Shown: positions 1 to 8,027, numbered from the stretch's first letter. The stretch is 23,682 bases of DNA from an uncultured Roseateles sp. (GCA_946886855.1 CAMPJJ010000088.1:1-23682), one strand, 5' to 3'. The notes: generated by a model not told the origin, from the sequence alone. Program-made: numbers and translations.

Positions 1-30
1 CTCCCCCGTCGCCTCCACCCCTCCTCGTCG

Positions 31-651
31 ATGTCGTCCCCCAGCGCAGCCCTGTTGCAAGGCTGGCTCACCGGAGCCGGCCTGATCGTCGCCATCGGCG
101 CGCAGAACGCGCTGGTGCTGCGCCAGGGCCTGATGCGCCAGCACGTGGTGCCGGTCGTGGTGGTCTGCGCGCTGTCGGACATGCTGCTGATCTGGCTGGG
201 CGTGTTCGGCCTGGGCCGGCTGATCGCCGCGAGCCCGGTGCTGATGGAAGTCTTCCGCTGGGGCGGCGCCGCCTTCCTGCTCGCCTACGGCGTCAAGGCG
301 GCGATGCGCGCGCTGTCGCCCCGGGCCGGTCTCCAGGCGCAGGCGGGCAGCGCCTCGCTGACGACCGTGCTGGGCAGCACGCTGGCCATGACGTATCTGA
401 ACCCCCATGTCTATCTGGACACGGTGGTGCTGCTGGGCACCGTCGGCGCGCAGCAGCCGGCGGGTCTGCAATGGCCGTTCGCGGCGGGCGCCTCGGTGGC
501 GTCCTGGATGTGGTTCTCGCTGCTGGGCTTCGGCGCGGCGGCCGTGGCGCCGGCGTTGCGCCGGCCGGCGGTCTGGCGCAGCATCGATGCCTTGATCGCC
601 CTCGTGATGGCTTTGCTGGGACTGCAGCTGATCCTGCGTCCGCTGGCCTGA
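31..651 (+). CDS. LysE/ArgO-family amino-acid exporter
   Basis: A 206-residue inner-membrane protein of the LysE/RhtB exporter superfamily, which pumps basic or other amino acids out of the cell. The N-terminal segment with the hallmark GLIVAIGAQNALVLRQGL (about residues 17-34) is the family's most conserved stretch and points to the LysE/ArgO branch. Hydrophobic segments follow at about 41-63, 70-90, 110-135, 145-170 and 180-203, fitting the usual six-helix fold, and the length is typical (about 200 residues). The ATG at 31 has no clear Shine-Dalgarno, but it places the conserved helix correctly. No LysG/ArgP-type regulator is visible, though it could lie left of the window. The dehydrogenase gene follows 57 nt downstream on the same strand, so co-transcription is plausible. 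The substrate (Arg or Lys) is inferred from the family. Confidence 0.88.
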   Translation: MSSPSAALLQGWLTGAGLIVAIGAQNALVLRQGLMRQHVVPVVVVCALSDMLLIWLGVFGLGRLIAASPVLMEVFRWGGAAFLLAYGVKAAMRALSPRAGLQAQAGSASLTTVLGSTLAMTYLNPHVYLDTVVLLGTVGAQQPAGLQWPFAAGASVASWMWFSLLGFGAAAVAPALRRPAVWRSIDALIALVMALLGLQLILRPLA

Positions 652-708
652 AGCCTGCATGTCCAACGCTGAACCGCAGCAGAACCACAAGTTCACCTGG
701 AGCTCTCC

Positions 709-2034
709 ATGAAGGTCATCGTCCTCGGCGCCGGCATCATCGGCATCCATACCGCCTGGTACCTGCTGGACCAGGGTCACGACGTCGTCGTCGTCGACCG
801 CCAGCCCGACGCGGCGCTGGAAACCAGCTTCGCCAACGGCGCGCAGATCTCGGTCTGCTTCTGCGAACCCTGGGCCAACGCCGGCGCACCGTTCAAGGTG
901 GCGAAGTGGCTGCTGAAGGACGACGCGCCGCTGCTGTTCCGCCCGCGCCTGGATCCGGCGCAGTGGCGCTGGGGCCTGTCCTTCCTGGGTCAATGCACGA
1001 CGGCCGCGTTCGAGCGCAACGTCGAGCAGCTCGTGCGCCTGGGCCGCTACAGCCATGAGTCGCTGCAGTCGCTCGTCGCGGACACGGGCATCGCATACAA
1101 CCGCCTGCAGAAGGGCATCCTGCACTTCTTCGGCAGCGAGGCCGATTTCGAGGCCGGCGCGCAGGGCGCCGAGATCATGCGCCGCCACGGCGTGGACCGC
1201 CGCGTGCTGAGCCGCGACGAGGTCCTGGCGATCGAGCCCGCGCTGCGCTCGGCGCAGCATGCGGTGTTCGGCGGCACCTACACGCCGAGCGACGAATCCG
1301 GCGATGCGCGCGTCTTCACGCAGGCGCTGGCGAAGCTGGCCGAGCAGCGCGGCGCGCAGTTCCTGTGGAACCACGACATCCTGGCGCTGCAGCCTCAGGG
1401 CGGCGCGCGGGGCAACGAGATCGCCGGCGTGCAGATCCAGTCGCGCCAAACCGGCCAGACGCAATGGCTGAAGGGCGACGCCTACGTCGTGGCGCTGGCG
1501 TCGTACGCGCCGGCGCTGACCAAGTCGCTGGGCGAGCACCTCAACATCTATCCGGCCAAGGGCTACTCGGCCACGCTGCGACTGAAGCGGCCGGAGCAGG
1601 CCAGCACCGTCAGCCTGCTGGACGACGCGCGCAAGATCGCGATCTCGCGCCTGGGCGACTTCGTCCGCATCGCCGGCACGGCGGAACTGGTGGGCCTGGA
1701 CACCAGCCTGGACAGCCCGACCTCCAAGGTCCGCTGCGAGTCGCTGGTGCGCCGTTACGAGGAGCTGTTCCCCGGCGTCGCCGACCTGTCGGAGCCCAAC
1801 TTCTGGACCGGCCTGCGCCCGAGCACGCCGACCAACGTGCCCTACATCGGCCGCAGCCAGAAGGCCGCCAACCTGTGGATCAACGCCGGCCACGGCACGC
1901 TCGGCTGGACGCACGGCGCGGGCTCCGGCCGCGCGCTGGCGGAACTGATGAGCGGCAAACGTCCGGAACTGGACTTCGGCTTCTACGGCGACGCGCTGCC
2001 CGCCCAGGCCGTGCGGAGCGTCCAGCCGGCCTGA
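709..2034 (+). CDS. dadA: D-amino acid dehydrogenase, small-subunit (DadA) type
   Basis: A FAD-dependent oxidoreductase of 441 residues, close to the 432 of E. coli DadA. DadA oxidatively deaminates D-amino acids such as D-alanine to 2-oxo acids and passes electrons to the respiratory chain at the inner membrane. The N-terminus has the dinucleotide-binding Rossmann motif (G7-x-G9-x-x-G12) followed by GHDVVVVDR. DadA-typical blocks follow: ALETSFANGAQIS, YSHESLQSL, FWTGLRPSTPTNVPYIGR and the C-terminal NAGHGTLGWTHGAGSG, which closes over the FAD. GGAG at 699-702 lies 6 nt before the ATG and supports this start. No alanine racemase gene is adjacent, so the usual dadAX operon is absent. Pairing with an exporter suggests a general amino-acid handling unit; that link is inferred. 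Confidence 0.92.
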   Translation: MKVIVLGAGIIGIHTAWYLLDQGHDVVVVDRQPDAALETSFANGAQISVCFCEPWANAGAPFKVAKWLLKDDAPLLFRPRLDPAQWRWGLSFLGQCTTAAFERNVEQLVRLGRYSHESLQSLVADTGIAYNRLQKGILHFFGSEADFEAGAQGAEIMRRHGVDRRVLSRDEVLAIEPALRSAQHAVFGGTYTPSDESGDARVFTQALAKLAEQRGAQFLWNHDILALQPQGGARGNEIAGVQIQSRQTGQTQWLKGDAYVVALASYAPALTKSLGEHLNIYPAKGYSATLRLKRPEQASTVSLLDDARKIAISRLGDFVRIAGTAELVGLDTSLDSPTSKVRCESLVRRYEELFPGVADLSEPNFWTGLRPSTPTNVPYIGRSQKAANLWINAGHGTLGWTHGAGSGRALAELMSGKRPELDFGFYGDALPAQAVRSVQPA

Positions 2035-2050
2035 TCCGGTCGAACCCCTC

Positions 2051-2071
2051 CCGGCGTCATCGAGGCGCCGG
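2051..2071. other. Small GC-rich inverted repeat after dadA
   Basis: CCGGCG (2051-2056) pairs with CGCCGG (2066-2071) around a 9-nt loop, 16 nt after the dadA stop. No T-tract follows, so it is not an intrinsic terminator. It may be a 3'-end stabilising stem. Confidence 0.35.
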
Positions 2072-2093
2072 AAGCCAGAAACCAGGGCGCGGC

Positions 2094-2099
2094 TAGAAT
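2094..2099 (+). promoter_or_regulatory. -10-like box TAGAAT upstream of the Hsp70 gene
   Basis: TAGAAT in the context GGCTAGAATC lies 32 nt before the ATG at 2132. The -35 region (about 2071-2076) is a poor match. The same CTAGANT-style box recurs before other genes in this window, which raises confidence. Confidence 0.5.
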
Positions 2100-2131
2100 C
2101 CGCGCCCTTTTCGCATTTCCGCCGCGCCGCC

Positions 2132-3460
2132 ATGTCCTCTCCGCTTTCCGACCTGCAGCGCGATTTCTGCGCCATCGACTTCGGCACCTCCAACTCGGCG
2201 GTGGCCGTGCCTGACGCCGGCCGTCCCGGTGCGATGCGCCTGGTGCCGCTCGAAGATGGCAAGGTGACCATGCCGACGGCGGTCTTCTACTTCGCCGAGG
2301 GCCGCCACGACGCCGAAGGCCCGCCGCGCGCCTTCGGCCGCGCGGCCATGAGCGCCTACGTCGAGGGCACCGACGGACGGCTGATGCGCTCGATGAAGAG
2401 CATCCTGGGCACCAGCCTGATCGACCAGGTCACCGACGTCGGCGGCGGCCGCGGCGTGAAGTACATCGACATGCTCAGCGGCTACCTGAAGCGCCTGCGC
2501 AAGCAGGCCGGCGCGTCCGACGCCGGCGGCCACGAGCCGCGCCGCGTCGTGCTCGGCCGGCCGGTCTACTTCGTCGACGGCGAGCCCGAGCGTGACGCCG
2601 CGGCGCAGGCCTCGCTGGCCGCGGCGGCGCGCGCGGTGGGTTTCGAGGACGTGCACTTCCAGTTCGAGCCGATCGCCGCGGCTTTCGACTTCGAGCAGCA
2701 GGCCGACCGCGAGCAGATCGTGCTCGTGGCCGACATCGGCGGCGGCACCTCCGACTTCTCGCTGGTGCGCGTCGGGCCCGACCGTGCGAAGCGTCTGGAC
2801 CGTCGCGACGACATCCTGGCCAACCACGGCGTGCACATCGCCGGCACCGACTTCGACCGCCACATCGAGCTGACCGGCATCCTGCGCGAATTCGGCTACC
2901 GCGCGCTCGGCCCCGCCAAGCCCGGCCAGACGCCGCGCGAGGTGCCCAGCGGCGTCTACTTCGATCTCGCGACCTGGCACCTGATCAACACCTGCTACAG
3001 CCCGCAGCGGGTGCTCGAGCTGCGCAACATGAAGGGCTTCTATGGCGACCCGCGCCATCACCAGCGGCTGATGACGGTGCTGGACGAGCGGCTCGGCCAC
3101 GAGCTCGCGAACCGCGCGGAAGACGCCAAGATCGAGGTCGCCGGCGGCGGCGACTGCACGATCGACCTGCAGCTGATCGAATCCGGCCTGACGGTGGCAC
3201 TCTCCGAAGCCGCGGCGCTGGACGCGCTGCGTGGGGACATCGAGCGCATCGCCCAGGCCGGTCGCGAGACGGTCGAGCGCGCGGGGCTGAAGCCGTCGGA
3301 CATCGACGCGCTGTACTTCACCGGCGGCTCGACCGGACTGACTGTGCTGGCCGATCGCATCGCCGCGGACTACCCCGACGCCCAGACGGTGCGCGGCGAC
3401 CGTTTCGCCTCGGTCGCGACCGGATTGGGACTGCATGCGGCGCGTCTGTTCGCTGCGTGA
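2132..3460 (+). CDS. YegD-like short Hsp70-family protein
   Basis: A 442-residue member of the Hsp70/actin-like ATPase superfamily, most like E. coli YegD (450 residues). It has the ATPase domain but no room for the substrate-binding domain of true DnaK. Nucleotide-binding motifs are in order: phosphate-1 DFGTSNSAVAV (D16), FGRAAMSAYVEG, the block VLGRPVYF, phosphate-2 DIGGGTSDFSLV (D201-T206), and the adenosine motif YFTGGSTGL (near T397-T401). Conservation of these residues suggests ATP binding. The physiological role of YegD proteins is not established, so a chaperone function should not be assumed. There is no recognisable Shine-Dalgarno before the ATG. No DnaJ or GrpE partner is nearby. 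Confidence 0.87.
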   Translation: MSSPLSDLQRDFCAIDFGTSNSAVAVPDAGRPGAMRLVPLEDGKVTMPTAVFYFAEGRHDAEGPPRAFGRAAMSAYVEGTDGRLMRSMKSILGTSLIDQVTDVGGGRGVKYIDMLSGYLKRLRKQAGASDAGGHEPRRVVLGRPVYFVDGEPERDAAAQASLAAAARAVGFEDVHFQFEPIAAAFDFEQQADREQIVLVADIGGGTSDFSLVRVGPDRAKRLDRRDDILANHGVHIAGTDFDRHIELTGILREFGYRALGPAKPGQTPREVPSGVYFDLATWHLINTCYSPQRVLELRNMKGFYGDPRHHQRLMTVLDERLGHELANRAEDAKIEVAGGGDCTIDLQLIESGLTVALSEAAALDALRGDIERIAQAGRETVERAGLKPSDIDALYFTGGSTGLTVLADRIAADYPDAQTVRGDRFASVATGLGLHAARLFAA

Positions 3461-3514
3461 TCCGGACGTGAAGGCGCGGGCCTGAAACTTCGGGATCACC
3501 CGGAGGGCTGACCT

Positions 3515-3543
3515 CGGACATCGGCGGAGGGCGCTGCTAGATT
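3515..3543 (+). promoter_or_regulatory. Sigma70-type promoter of the S9 peptidase gene
   Basis: CGGACA (3515-3520, 4 of 6 matches to TTGACA) and TAGATT (3538-3543) are separated by 17 bp. The -10 sits in the context GCTAGATTGCC and lies 31 nt before the ATG. Confidence 0.55.
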
Positions 3544-3574
3544 GCCGCCTTCCTCTGCTTAACGGTGCCGACAC

Positions 3575-6100
3575 ATGCCCACGCCTCGCGCCTCGTCGTT
3601 GATTCCGCTGATCCCGCTGACCCTGTCCCTCTCCGCCGCGTTCGGCGGTTTTTCCGCGATCGCGGCACCGGCGGAAGAGGCCGCGTCAAGTTCGGCTCAG
3701 ACCACGGCCCTGACCTCCGCGGCGACCCTCGCGCAGATCTATCAGCAGCCGTCCGAGGCGATCCGCGCGGTGCTCGACGCGAAGGCCCTGCCGGTCTACC
3801 AGGTCTCGCCGGACCAGCGCACGCTGGCGATCGTCGTCAACCGGAAGTCGCGCGCGATCGCCGAGCTCGCCCGCCCCGTGCTGCGCCAGGCCGGCCTGCG
3901 CTATGACCCCGCCACCGACAGCCCGCAGCTGATCGTCACGATCGAGTCGCTGTCGCTGCGTCCGCTCCAGAACGGCGCGGACGGCGTCGCGCGCCCCGTC
4001 CCGCTGCCCCCGGGCGGCGCCTTCCATCACCTGCGCTTCTCGCCGGACGGCAAGCGCTTCCTGCTGAACCGGCGCACCGACGCGGCGGTCGAGCTGTGGG
4101 TCGGCGACGTCGCGACGGGCAAGCTCAAGGCGGTGCCCAAGCTCAAGCTGCACACGATGCTCGAGAACGACGTCGTGTGGCTCAACGACCATGAACTCGT
4201 CACGTTGACGGTGCCCGCCAGGCGGGGCCCCGCGCCGACCTTCGCCGCGCCGTCGGGCCCGTCCATCCAGGAATCCATCGCGCGCAACTCGCCGGAGCGC
4301 ACCCAGCAGGACCTGCTGACCAACGCGCAGGAGGCGGCCGTCTTCGCGCATCACGCGAGCTCGCAGCTGGCGCGCGTCGACCTGAACACCGGCACGGTGC
4401 GGCCGGTCGGCGAGCCGGGCCTCTTCAGCCACCTCGAGGCGCTCGGCACGCCGGGTCAGGTCTTGACGATGCGGCTGCTGCCGCCGTTTAGCTACCAGGT
4501 GGGCTGGGACGACTTCGCCGCGCAGGCGGAGGTCCGCGGCGTCGACGGCAAGGTCACGCCCGTGGGCAAGGTGAAGCTGAAGGAAGGCGTGCCGGTCGAA
4601 GGCGTGATCACCGGCCCGCGCAACTTCTTCGCCTCCCCCGGCGCGGACGGCGCGGTGTACTGGGTCGAGGCGCTGGACGGCGGCGACAACCGCGCGCAAG
4701 TGCCGCATCGCGACCGGCTGATGCGCCTGGACGCGCCCTACACCGGCGAGGCGCGCGAAGTGCATCGCGTGCCGCAGCGGCTGTCGCGGCTCGAATTCCT
4801 CGAGGGTGGCCAGCAGGCGCTGGTGCAGGACTTCGACCTGACGAAGATGCGCACGTCGACGGCGCTCGTCGCGATGGACGGCGCCTCACCGGCGCAGCGG
4901 CTGATCGAGCGCTCGGTGCGCGACCGTTACCGCGATCCCGGCACGCCGGTGCATCGCATGCAGCCGACGGGGCGCGCGGTGGTGCGTCTGGACGGCGACG
5001 CGATCTGGTACTTCGGCACCGGGGCGAGTCCGGAGGGCGACAGGCCCTTCATCGACCGGCTGGTGCTGGCAGGCAACAGGAAGACGCGCCTGTTCCAGTC
5101 GGGCTCCGAGCCCAACGGCGGCGACAGCGCCCACTACGAACGCCCGCTGGCCGTGCTCGACGCCGAAGGCGCGCGCGTGCTGACGGTGCGCGAGAGCGTC
5201 AGCGAACCGGGCAACGTGATGCTGCGCGGTGGCGCGGCGCTCGCGACGGCGCAGGCGCTGACCGACGCCAAGGATCCGTCGCCGCAGCTGCGCGACATCC
5301 AGCGCGAGTTCGTCCGCTTCAAGCGCGCGGACGGGGTGGAGCTGTCGTTCTGGCTCTACAAGCCGCCGGGCTACAAGGCGGGCGAGCGCCGTCCTACTTT
5401 CGTCTGGGCGTATCCGCTGGAGTACACCGACGCGTCGACCGCGGGCCAGGTGAGCGGCTCCGGCAACCGCTTCAACAGCTTCGCGGGCACGAGCCCGCTG
5501 ATGATGCTGCTGGACGGCTACGTGGTGCTGATGGACGCGACGATGCCGGTGGTCGGCGACCCGAAGACGGTGAACGACAGCTTCATCGCGCAGATCACGG
5601 CCAACGCGCAGGCGGTCATCGACAAGGCGGTGGAGCTGGGTGTCAGCGACCGCGAGCACATGGTCGTCGGCGGCCACAGCTATGGCGCGTTCATGACGGC
5701 CAACCTGCTGGCGCACACCCACCTGTTCAAGGCGGGCATCGCGCGCAGCGGCGCCTACAACCGCAGCCTCACGCCTTTCGGTTTCCAGAGCGAGCGCCGC
5801 ACCTACTGGGAAGCGCAGGACGTCTACCAGAAGCTCTCGCCGTTCAACTACGCCGACAAGCTGAAGGAACCGCTGCTGCTGATCCACGGCGAGGCGGACA
5901 ACAACTCCGGCACCTTCCCGATCCAGAGCGCGCGGCTGTACCAGGCGCTGGCGGGCACGGGCGGGTCGGTGCGCTACGTCACGCTGCCGTTCGAGTCGCA
6001 CGGCTATTCGGCGCGCGAGTCGGTGGGCCACACGCTCTGGGAGATGAGCGAGTGGATGAAGCGCCAGGTCGGACCCGGCGCCGCGATCCCCCAGCCGTGA
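3575..6100 (+). CDS. Secreted S9D-type serine peptidase (glutamyl endopeptidase-like)
   Basis: An 841-residue exported serine peptidase. An N-terminal signal peptide is clear (basic start, hydrophobic run, likely cleavage near AIA-AP, residue 31). Residues about 60-560 are the beta-propeller region typical of the prolyl-oligopeptidase clan, and about 580-830 form the alpha/beta-hydrolase domain. The predicted catalytic triad is S702 in GGHSYGAFMTANLLAH, D775 in HGEADNN, and H809 in ESHGYSARES. The blocks FQSERRTYWEAQDVY and SGAYNRSLTPFGFQ closely resemble plant chloroplast glutamyl endopeptidase (subfamily S9D), which cleaves after Glu. Transport to the periplasm or outside is inferred from the signal peptide, and Glu specificity from resemblance. 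It appears monocistronic, with its own promoter and no same-strand gene following. Confidence 0.9.
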   Translation: MPTPRASSLIPLIPLTLSLSAAFGGFSAIAAPAEEAASSSAQTTALTSAATLAQIYQQPSEAIRAVLDAKALPVYQVSPDQRTLAIVVNRKSRAIAELARPVLRQAGLRYDPATDSPQLIVTIESLSLRPLQNGADGVARPVPLPPGGAFHHLRFSPDGKRFLLNRRTDAAVELWVGDVATGKLKAVPKLKLHTMLENDVVWLNDHELVTLTVPARRGPAPTFAAPSGPSIQESIARNSPERTQQDLLTNAQEAAVFAHHASSQLARVDLNTGTVRPVGEPGLFSHLEALGTPGQVLTMRLLPPFSYQVGWDDFAAQAEVRGVDGKVTPVGKVKLKEGVPVEGVITGPRNFFASPGADGAVYWVEALDGGDNRAQVPHRDRLMRLDAPYTGEAREVHRVPQRLSRLEFLEGGQQALVQDFDLTKMRTSTALVAMDGASPAQRLIERSVRDRYRDPGTPVHRMQPTGRAVVRLDGDAIWYFGTGASPEGDRPFIDRLVLAGNRKTRLFQSGSEPNGGDSAHYERPLAVLDAEGARVLTVRESVSEPGNVMLRGGAALATAQALTDAKDPSPQLRDIQREFVRFKRADGVELSFWLYKPPGYKAGERRPTFVWAYPLEYTDASTAGQVSGSGNRFNSFAGTSPLMMLLDGYVVLMDATMPVVGDPKTVNDSFIAQITANAQAVIDKAVELGVSDREHMVVGGHSYGAFMTANLLAHTHLFKAGIARSGAYNRSLTPFGFQSERRTYWEAQDVYQKLSPFNYADKLKEPLLLIHGEADNNSGTFPIQSARLYQALAGTGGSVRYVTLPFESHGYSARESVGHTLWEMSEWMKRQVGPGAAIPQP

Positions 6101-6108
6101 AGCTTGAA

Positions 6109-6131
6109 CGCTGAGCGCTGAGCGCTGAGCG
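6109..6131. repeat. Three tandem copies of CGCTGAG
   Basis: Three perfect 7-bp units plus CG lie between two convergent genes, starting 8 nt after the peptidase stop. The outer edges (AACGCT and AGCGTT) are complementary. The same GCTGAGCG word reappears beyond the rlpA stop near 18728-18745. Confidence 0.8.
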
Positions 6132-6166
6132 TTGAAATCGCGCCGCGCCGTGCCGCGCGGACGGCC

Positions 6167-6991
6167 TCAGCGCGGGCGACGGGGCGGCGGTCCGCCGCGG
6201 CCGCCTGGGCCGCCGCGGTGGCCGCCGGGCCGCTGCGGCTTGGGCGTTGGCATCGGCCGGGACACGTCGGCCAGCAGCAGGCTGGCGCGCACCAGGCTCT
6301 CGACCGCGTCATCGAGCTCCTCCGGCGGCTCGAGGCTTTCGATTTCCACGAGCAGCGCGTCCGCGTCTTCCAGGTCCTCGGGATCCAGATGCATGTAGAG
6401 CTGCGCGAGCGGCTCGGTGAGTTCAGTCTCGTCCAGGTTCATCAACGCGGGGAACAGGTCCGCGGCGAGCGCGAAGCCGGCGACCCAGGGCAGGACGGTT
6501 TCCGAGGCGGACGCGTCCTCATCGAGTTCGAACACCCACGGATCGAACCACTGGCGATCGTTGATCGCCTGCCGGAGGTCGTGCTCGCGGCGCTGGACGA
6601 GCTGCAGCAGCGGCCGTGCGTCGTAGCGCGCGGGGGCGGGCCGGCCTTCCTCGGAATCCAGCACCCAGCGCCACCAGTCGGACAGCGGCACCGGCTTGGG
6701 CTGCAGGATCACGGCGACCAGGAAGCCGTCGAGCATCGAGACGTCGAGCGGCTCCAGCGGCGCGGGGACCTCGTCGAGCAGCGATTGCAGTTCATCGAGG
6801 TCGTCGTCGCTCCAGGCCTCGGGAGGCGCGCCGGGCACCGACGCGGCGGGCGGGGCGGCCGGCGCCGACGGTGCGAATCCCTGCTGCGGCCGCGGCCCGC
6901 GCGTCGGCGTTCCCGTCTTGGCGGATGCCCCCGCCGTTTTGGGGGCGGGCCTGCGAGGCGCGGATTTGTTGGGGTGCTTGGGCGCGGTCAT
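6167..6991 (-). CDS. UPF0149/YecA-like protein with Gly/Arg-rich tail
   Basis: A 274-residue acidic protein of the UPF0149 (YecA/YgfB) family, whose biochemical role is not established. The core (about residues 60-235) has the family's signature: a helical start (DDDLDELQSLLDEV), LDVSMLDGFLVAVILQP, and the LPWVAGFALAADLFP block. The first 55 residues are Pro/Ala/Lys-rich and probably disordered. Many YecA proteins end with a Cys-rich SEC-C metal-binding motif; this one has none. It ends instead in a basic, Gly/Arg/Pro-rich stretch (about residues 252-274) that could bind nucleic acid, which is inference only. No Shine-Dalgarno precedes the ATG. A GATAAT box ends 8 nt before it, suggesting a leaderless mRNA. 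Confidence 0.8.
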   Translation of the reverse strand: MTAPKHPNKSAPRRPAPKTAGASAKTGTPTRGPRPQQGFAPSAPAAPPAASVPGAPPEAWSDDDLDELQSLLDEVPAPLEPLDVSMLDGFLVAVILQPKPVPLSDWWRWVLDSEEGRPAPARYDARPLLQLVQRREHDLRQAINDRQWFDPWVFELDEDASASETVLPWVAGFALAADLFPALMNLDETELTEPLAQLYMHLDPEDLEDADALLVEIESLEPPEELDDAVESLVRASLLLADVSRPMPTPKPQRPGGHRGGPGGRGGPPPRRPR

Positions 6992-6999
6992 AGGGCGCG

Positions 7000-7005
7000 A
7001 TTATC
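7000..7005 (-). promoter_or_regulatory. -10-like GATAAT just before the YecA-like gene
   Basis: Read on the minus strand, GATAAT ends 8 nt before the ATG at 6991. A start point 6-7 nt after the box would fall within about 2 nt of the start codon. The -35 region is weak. Confidence 0.45.
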
Positions 7006-7185
7006 CGGGCCAGCCTGTACGGGCAGGCGAGTCGCATGGCTTCTGTTCGCCACCGCACGAAAGTCCTGGTCCGGAGGCGTCGGCGGCCCGCATTTTTTCC
7101 GTAATGCGGAGTCGCCCTTACACCTGCTGACCATTTTGCGCATGTATCCCACCTTGAGGGGATGCCGGAGGCTCAGGGTTCGCCC

Positions 7186-7308
7186 TAGAGTTCATCCATG
7201 CCCTCCAACGGCGCGGCCTCTGGCCCCGATGGACGGCACCGATCCCAACGACGTCCTTTCTAGGACTTGCAACGCCCGGTCAGCTCTGCTGGTCGGGCGT
7301 CCTTTTTT
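7186..7308 (+). ncRNA. Candidate small RNA, about 110 nt, ending at an intrinsic terminator
   Basis: A + strand unit sits alone between two minus-strand genes. It has a -10-like TAGAGT (7186-7191), a predicted start near 7198, a small hairpin (7253-7266), and a 13-bp terminator stem with a run of six T (7303-7308). No upstream or downstream + strand gene needs this terminator. A 21-codon ORF (7198-7263) lies inside but has no ribosome-binding site. I do not recognise an Rfam family. The -35 region is weak, so the promoter is tentative. Confidence 0.4.
7272..7308 (+). terminator. Strong rho-independent terminator
   Basis: ACGCCCGGTCAGC pairs with GCTGGTCGGGCGT (13 bp including two G-U wobbles) around a TCT loop (stem 7272-7300), followed by CC and six T. 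The T-tract is on the + strand only, so it does not end the minus-strand lipoprotein gene. Confidence 0.85.
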
Positions 7309-7321
7309 GTGGGTCAGCCGG

Positions 7322-7350
7322 GCGCGTCCGGTCCGTGGGACGGGACGCGC
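7322..7350. other. Long GC-rich inverted repeat after the lipoprotein gene
   Basis: GCGCGTCC pairs with GGACGCGC, then after one G-G mismatch GTCC pairs with GGAC around a GTG loop. It begins 10 nt past the lipoprotein stop on the minus strand. There is no T-tract in that direction, so it is more likely a 3'-end protecting stem than an intrinsic terminator. Confidence 0.55.
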
Positions 7351-7360
7351 AGAGGACCAC

Positions 7361-8020
7361 TCAGACCTTGAACGTCTCGCGGGCCACCTGGTCCGCGCAC
7401 GCGGCCGCGGCCTTGGCCAGGTGGCTCTTGAGCAGGGCGGCCTTGTCCGCCAGCAGCTCGTCATAGGTCGGCGCATCCTTATCGTCGGATGGCACCGACC
7501 GGCAGCCGGCTTCCGCGACCACGGCCTTGCTGGTCGCGTCGATCAGACGCACGCGCGCCGCATACATGACGCGGTAATGCGTCCAGTTGGTCGGGAAGTA
7601 GGCGAACGACCAGTTGAGGGTCTGGACGTCCAGCACATAGTCAGCGCCCGGGTTGCTGGCAAGGACCGAGGGCAGGTCGTTCTTGCTGGTGATCGACGAA
7701 CCGGGAACGGCCGTCATGCCCCTGGCCGCGTTCAACCGGGCTTGCAGGTCCTTGCCGATGGCCAGCGCGGGGTCTTCGACCGCGTTGTCGCGCACCAGCG
7801 CATTGCCCTCCGAGATCATGGCGACGGCGCCCAGGATGGCGAACGCCGCCTTGCCGGCGGTCATGGCGGTGAAGTCAGGCGTCTCGTATTTGGACGACAC
7901 GACGGACCGGCCTTGCAGCTTGGTCGAGGCATCGGTGGTCAGGGGCGCCTGGCTGACGCTGACACAGCCGGTGAGGGCGAGGGCGCCGGCAAGGGCGAGT
8001 GGGAGACGAGTGTGCGGCAT
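7361..8020 (-). CDS. Putative outer-membrane lipoprotein of unknown function
   Basis: A 219-residue protein with a textbook lipoprotein signal: short basic start, hydrophobic core, and lipobox LTGC with the acylated Cys at 19. The +2 residue is Val, not Asp, which favours outer-membrane sorting. An in-frame extension to 8065 exists, but AAGGAGG (8028-8034) lies 7 nt before the ATG at 8020 and fixes the start. A hydrophobic, Ala/Gly-rich stretch (about residues 52-73) is followed by an alpha/beta region (ADYVLDVQTLNWSF, then VMYAARVRLIDATSKAVV) and a Lys/Ala-rich C-terminal helix. Two Cys near the C-terminus (in AGCRS and AAACAD) could form a disulphide. I do not recognise the family. It diverges from the double-GNAT gene. 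Confidence 0.75.
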   Translation of the reverse strand: MPHTRLPLALAGALALTGCVSVSQAPLTTDASTKLQGRSVVSSKYETPDFTAMTAGKAAFAILGAVAMISEGNALVRDNAVEDPALAIGKDLQARLNAARGMTAVPGSSITSKNDLPSVLASNPGADYVLDVQTLNWSFAYFPTNWTHYRVMYAARVRLIDATSKAVVAEAGCRSVPSDDKDAPTYDELLADKAALLKSHLAKAAAACADQVARETFKV

Positions 8021-8027
8021 GGTCCTT

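Larger units (their letters stand above)
6992..7360. other. Intergenic region with sRNA candidate, terminator and hairpins
   Basis: No convincing protein gene lies in these 369 bases. Going right: a minus-strand -10 for the YecA-like gene (7000-7005), an inverted repeat CCGCATT/AATGCGG (7088-7109) with a T-rich loop, a + strand TAGAGT box (7186-7191), a small hairpin GTCCT/AGGAC (7253-7266), a strong + strand terminator (7272-7308), and a long GC stem (7322-7350) next to the lipoprotein gene's stop. Confidence 0.7.

Noticed and set aside
2093..3574. A minus-strand open frame of 493 codons
   Set aside because: It is antisense to the Hsp70-like gene, whose nucleotide-binding motifs prove the + strand frame. 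The antisense product is Arg/Val/Ala-rich with no motif.
7198..7263. A 21-codon ORF inside the candidate small RNA
   Set aside because: There is no ribosome-binding site and the peptide has no recognisable feature. It is noted only as part of the RNA.
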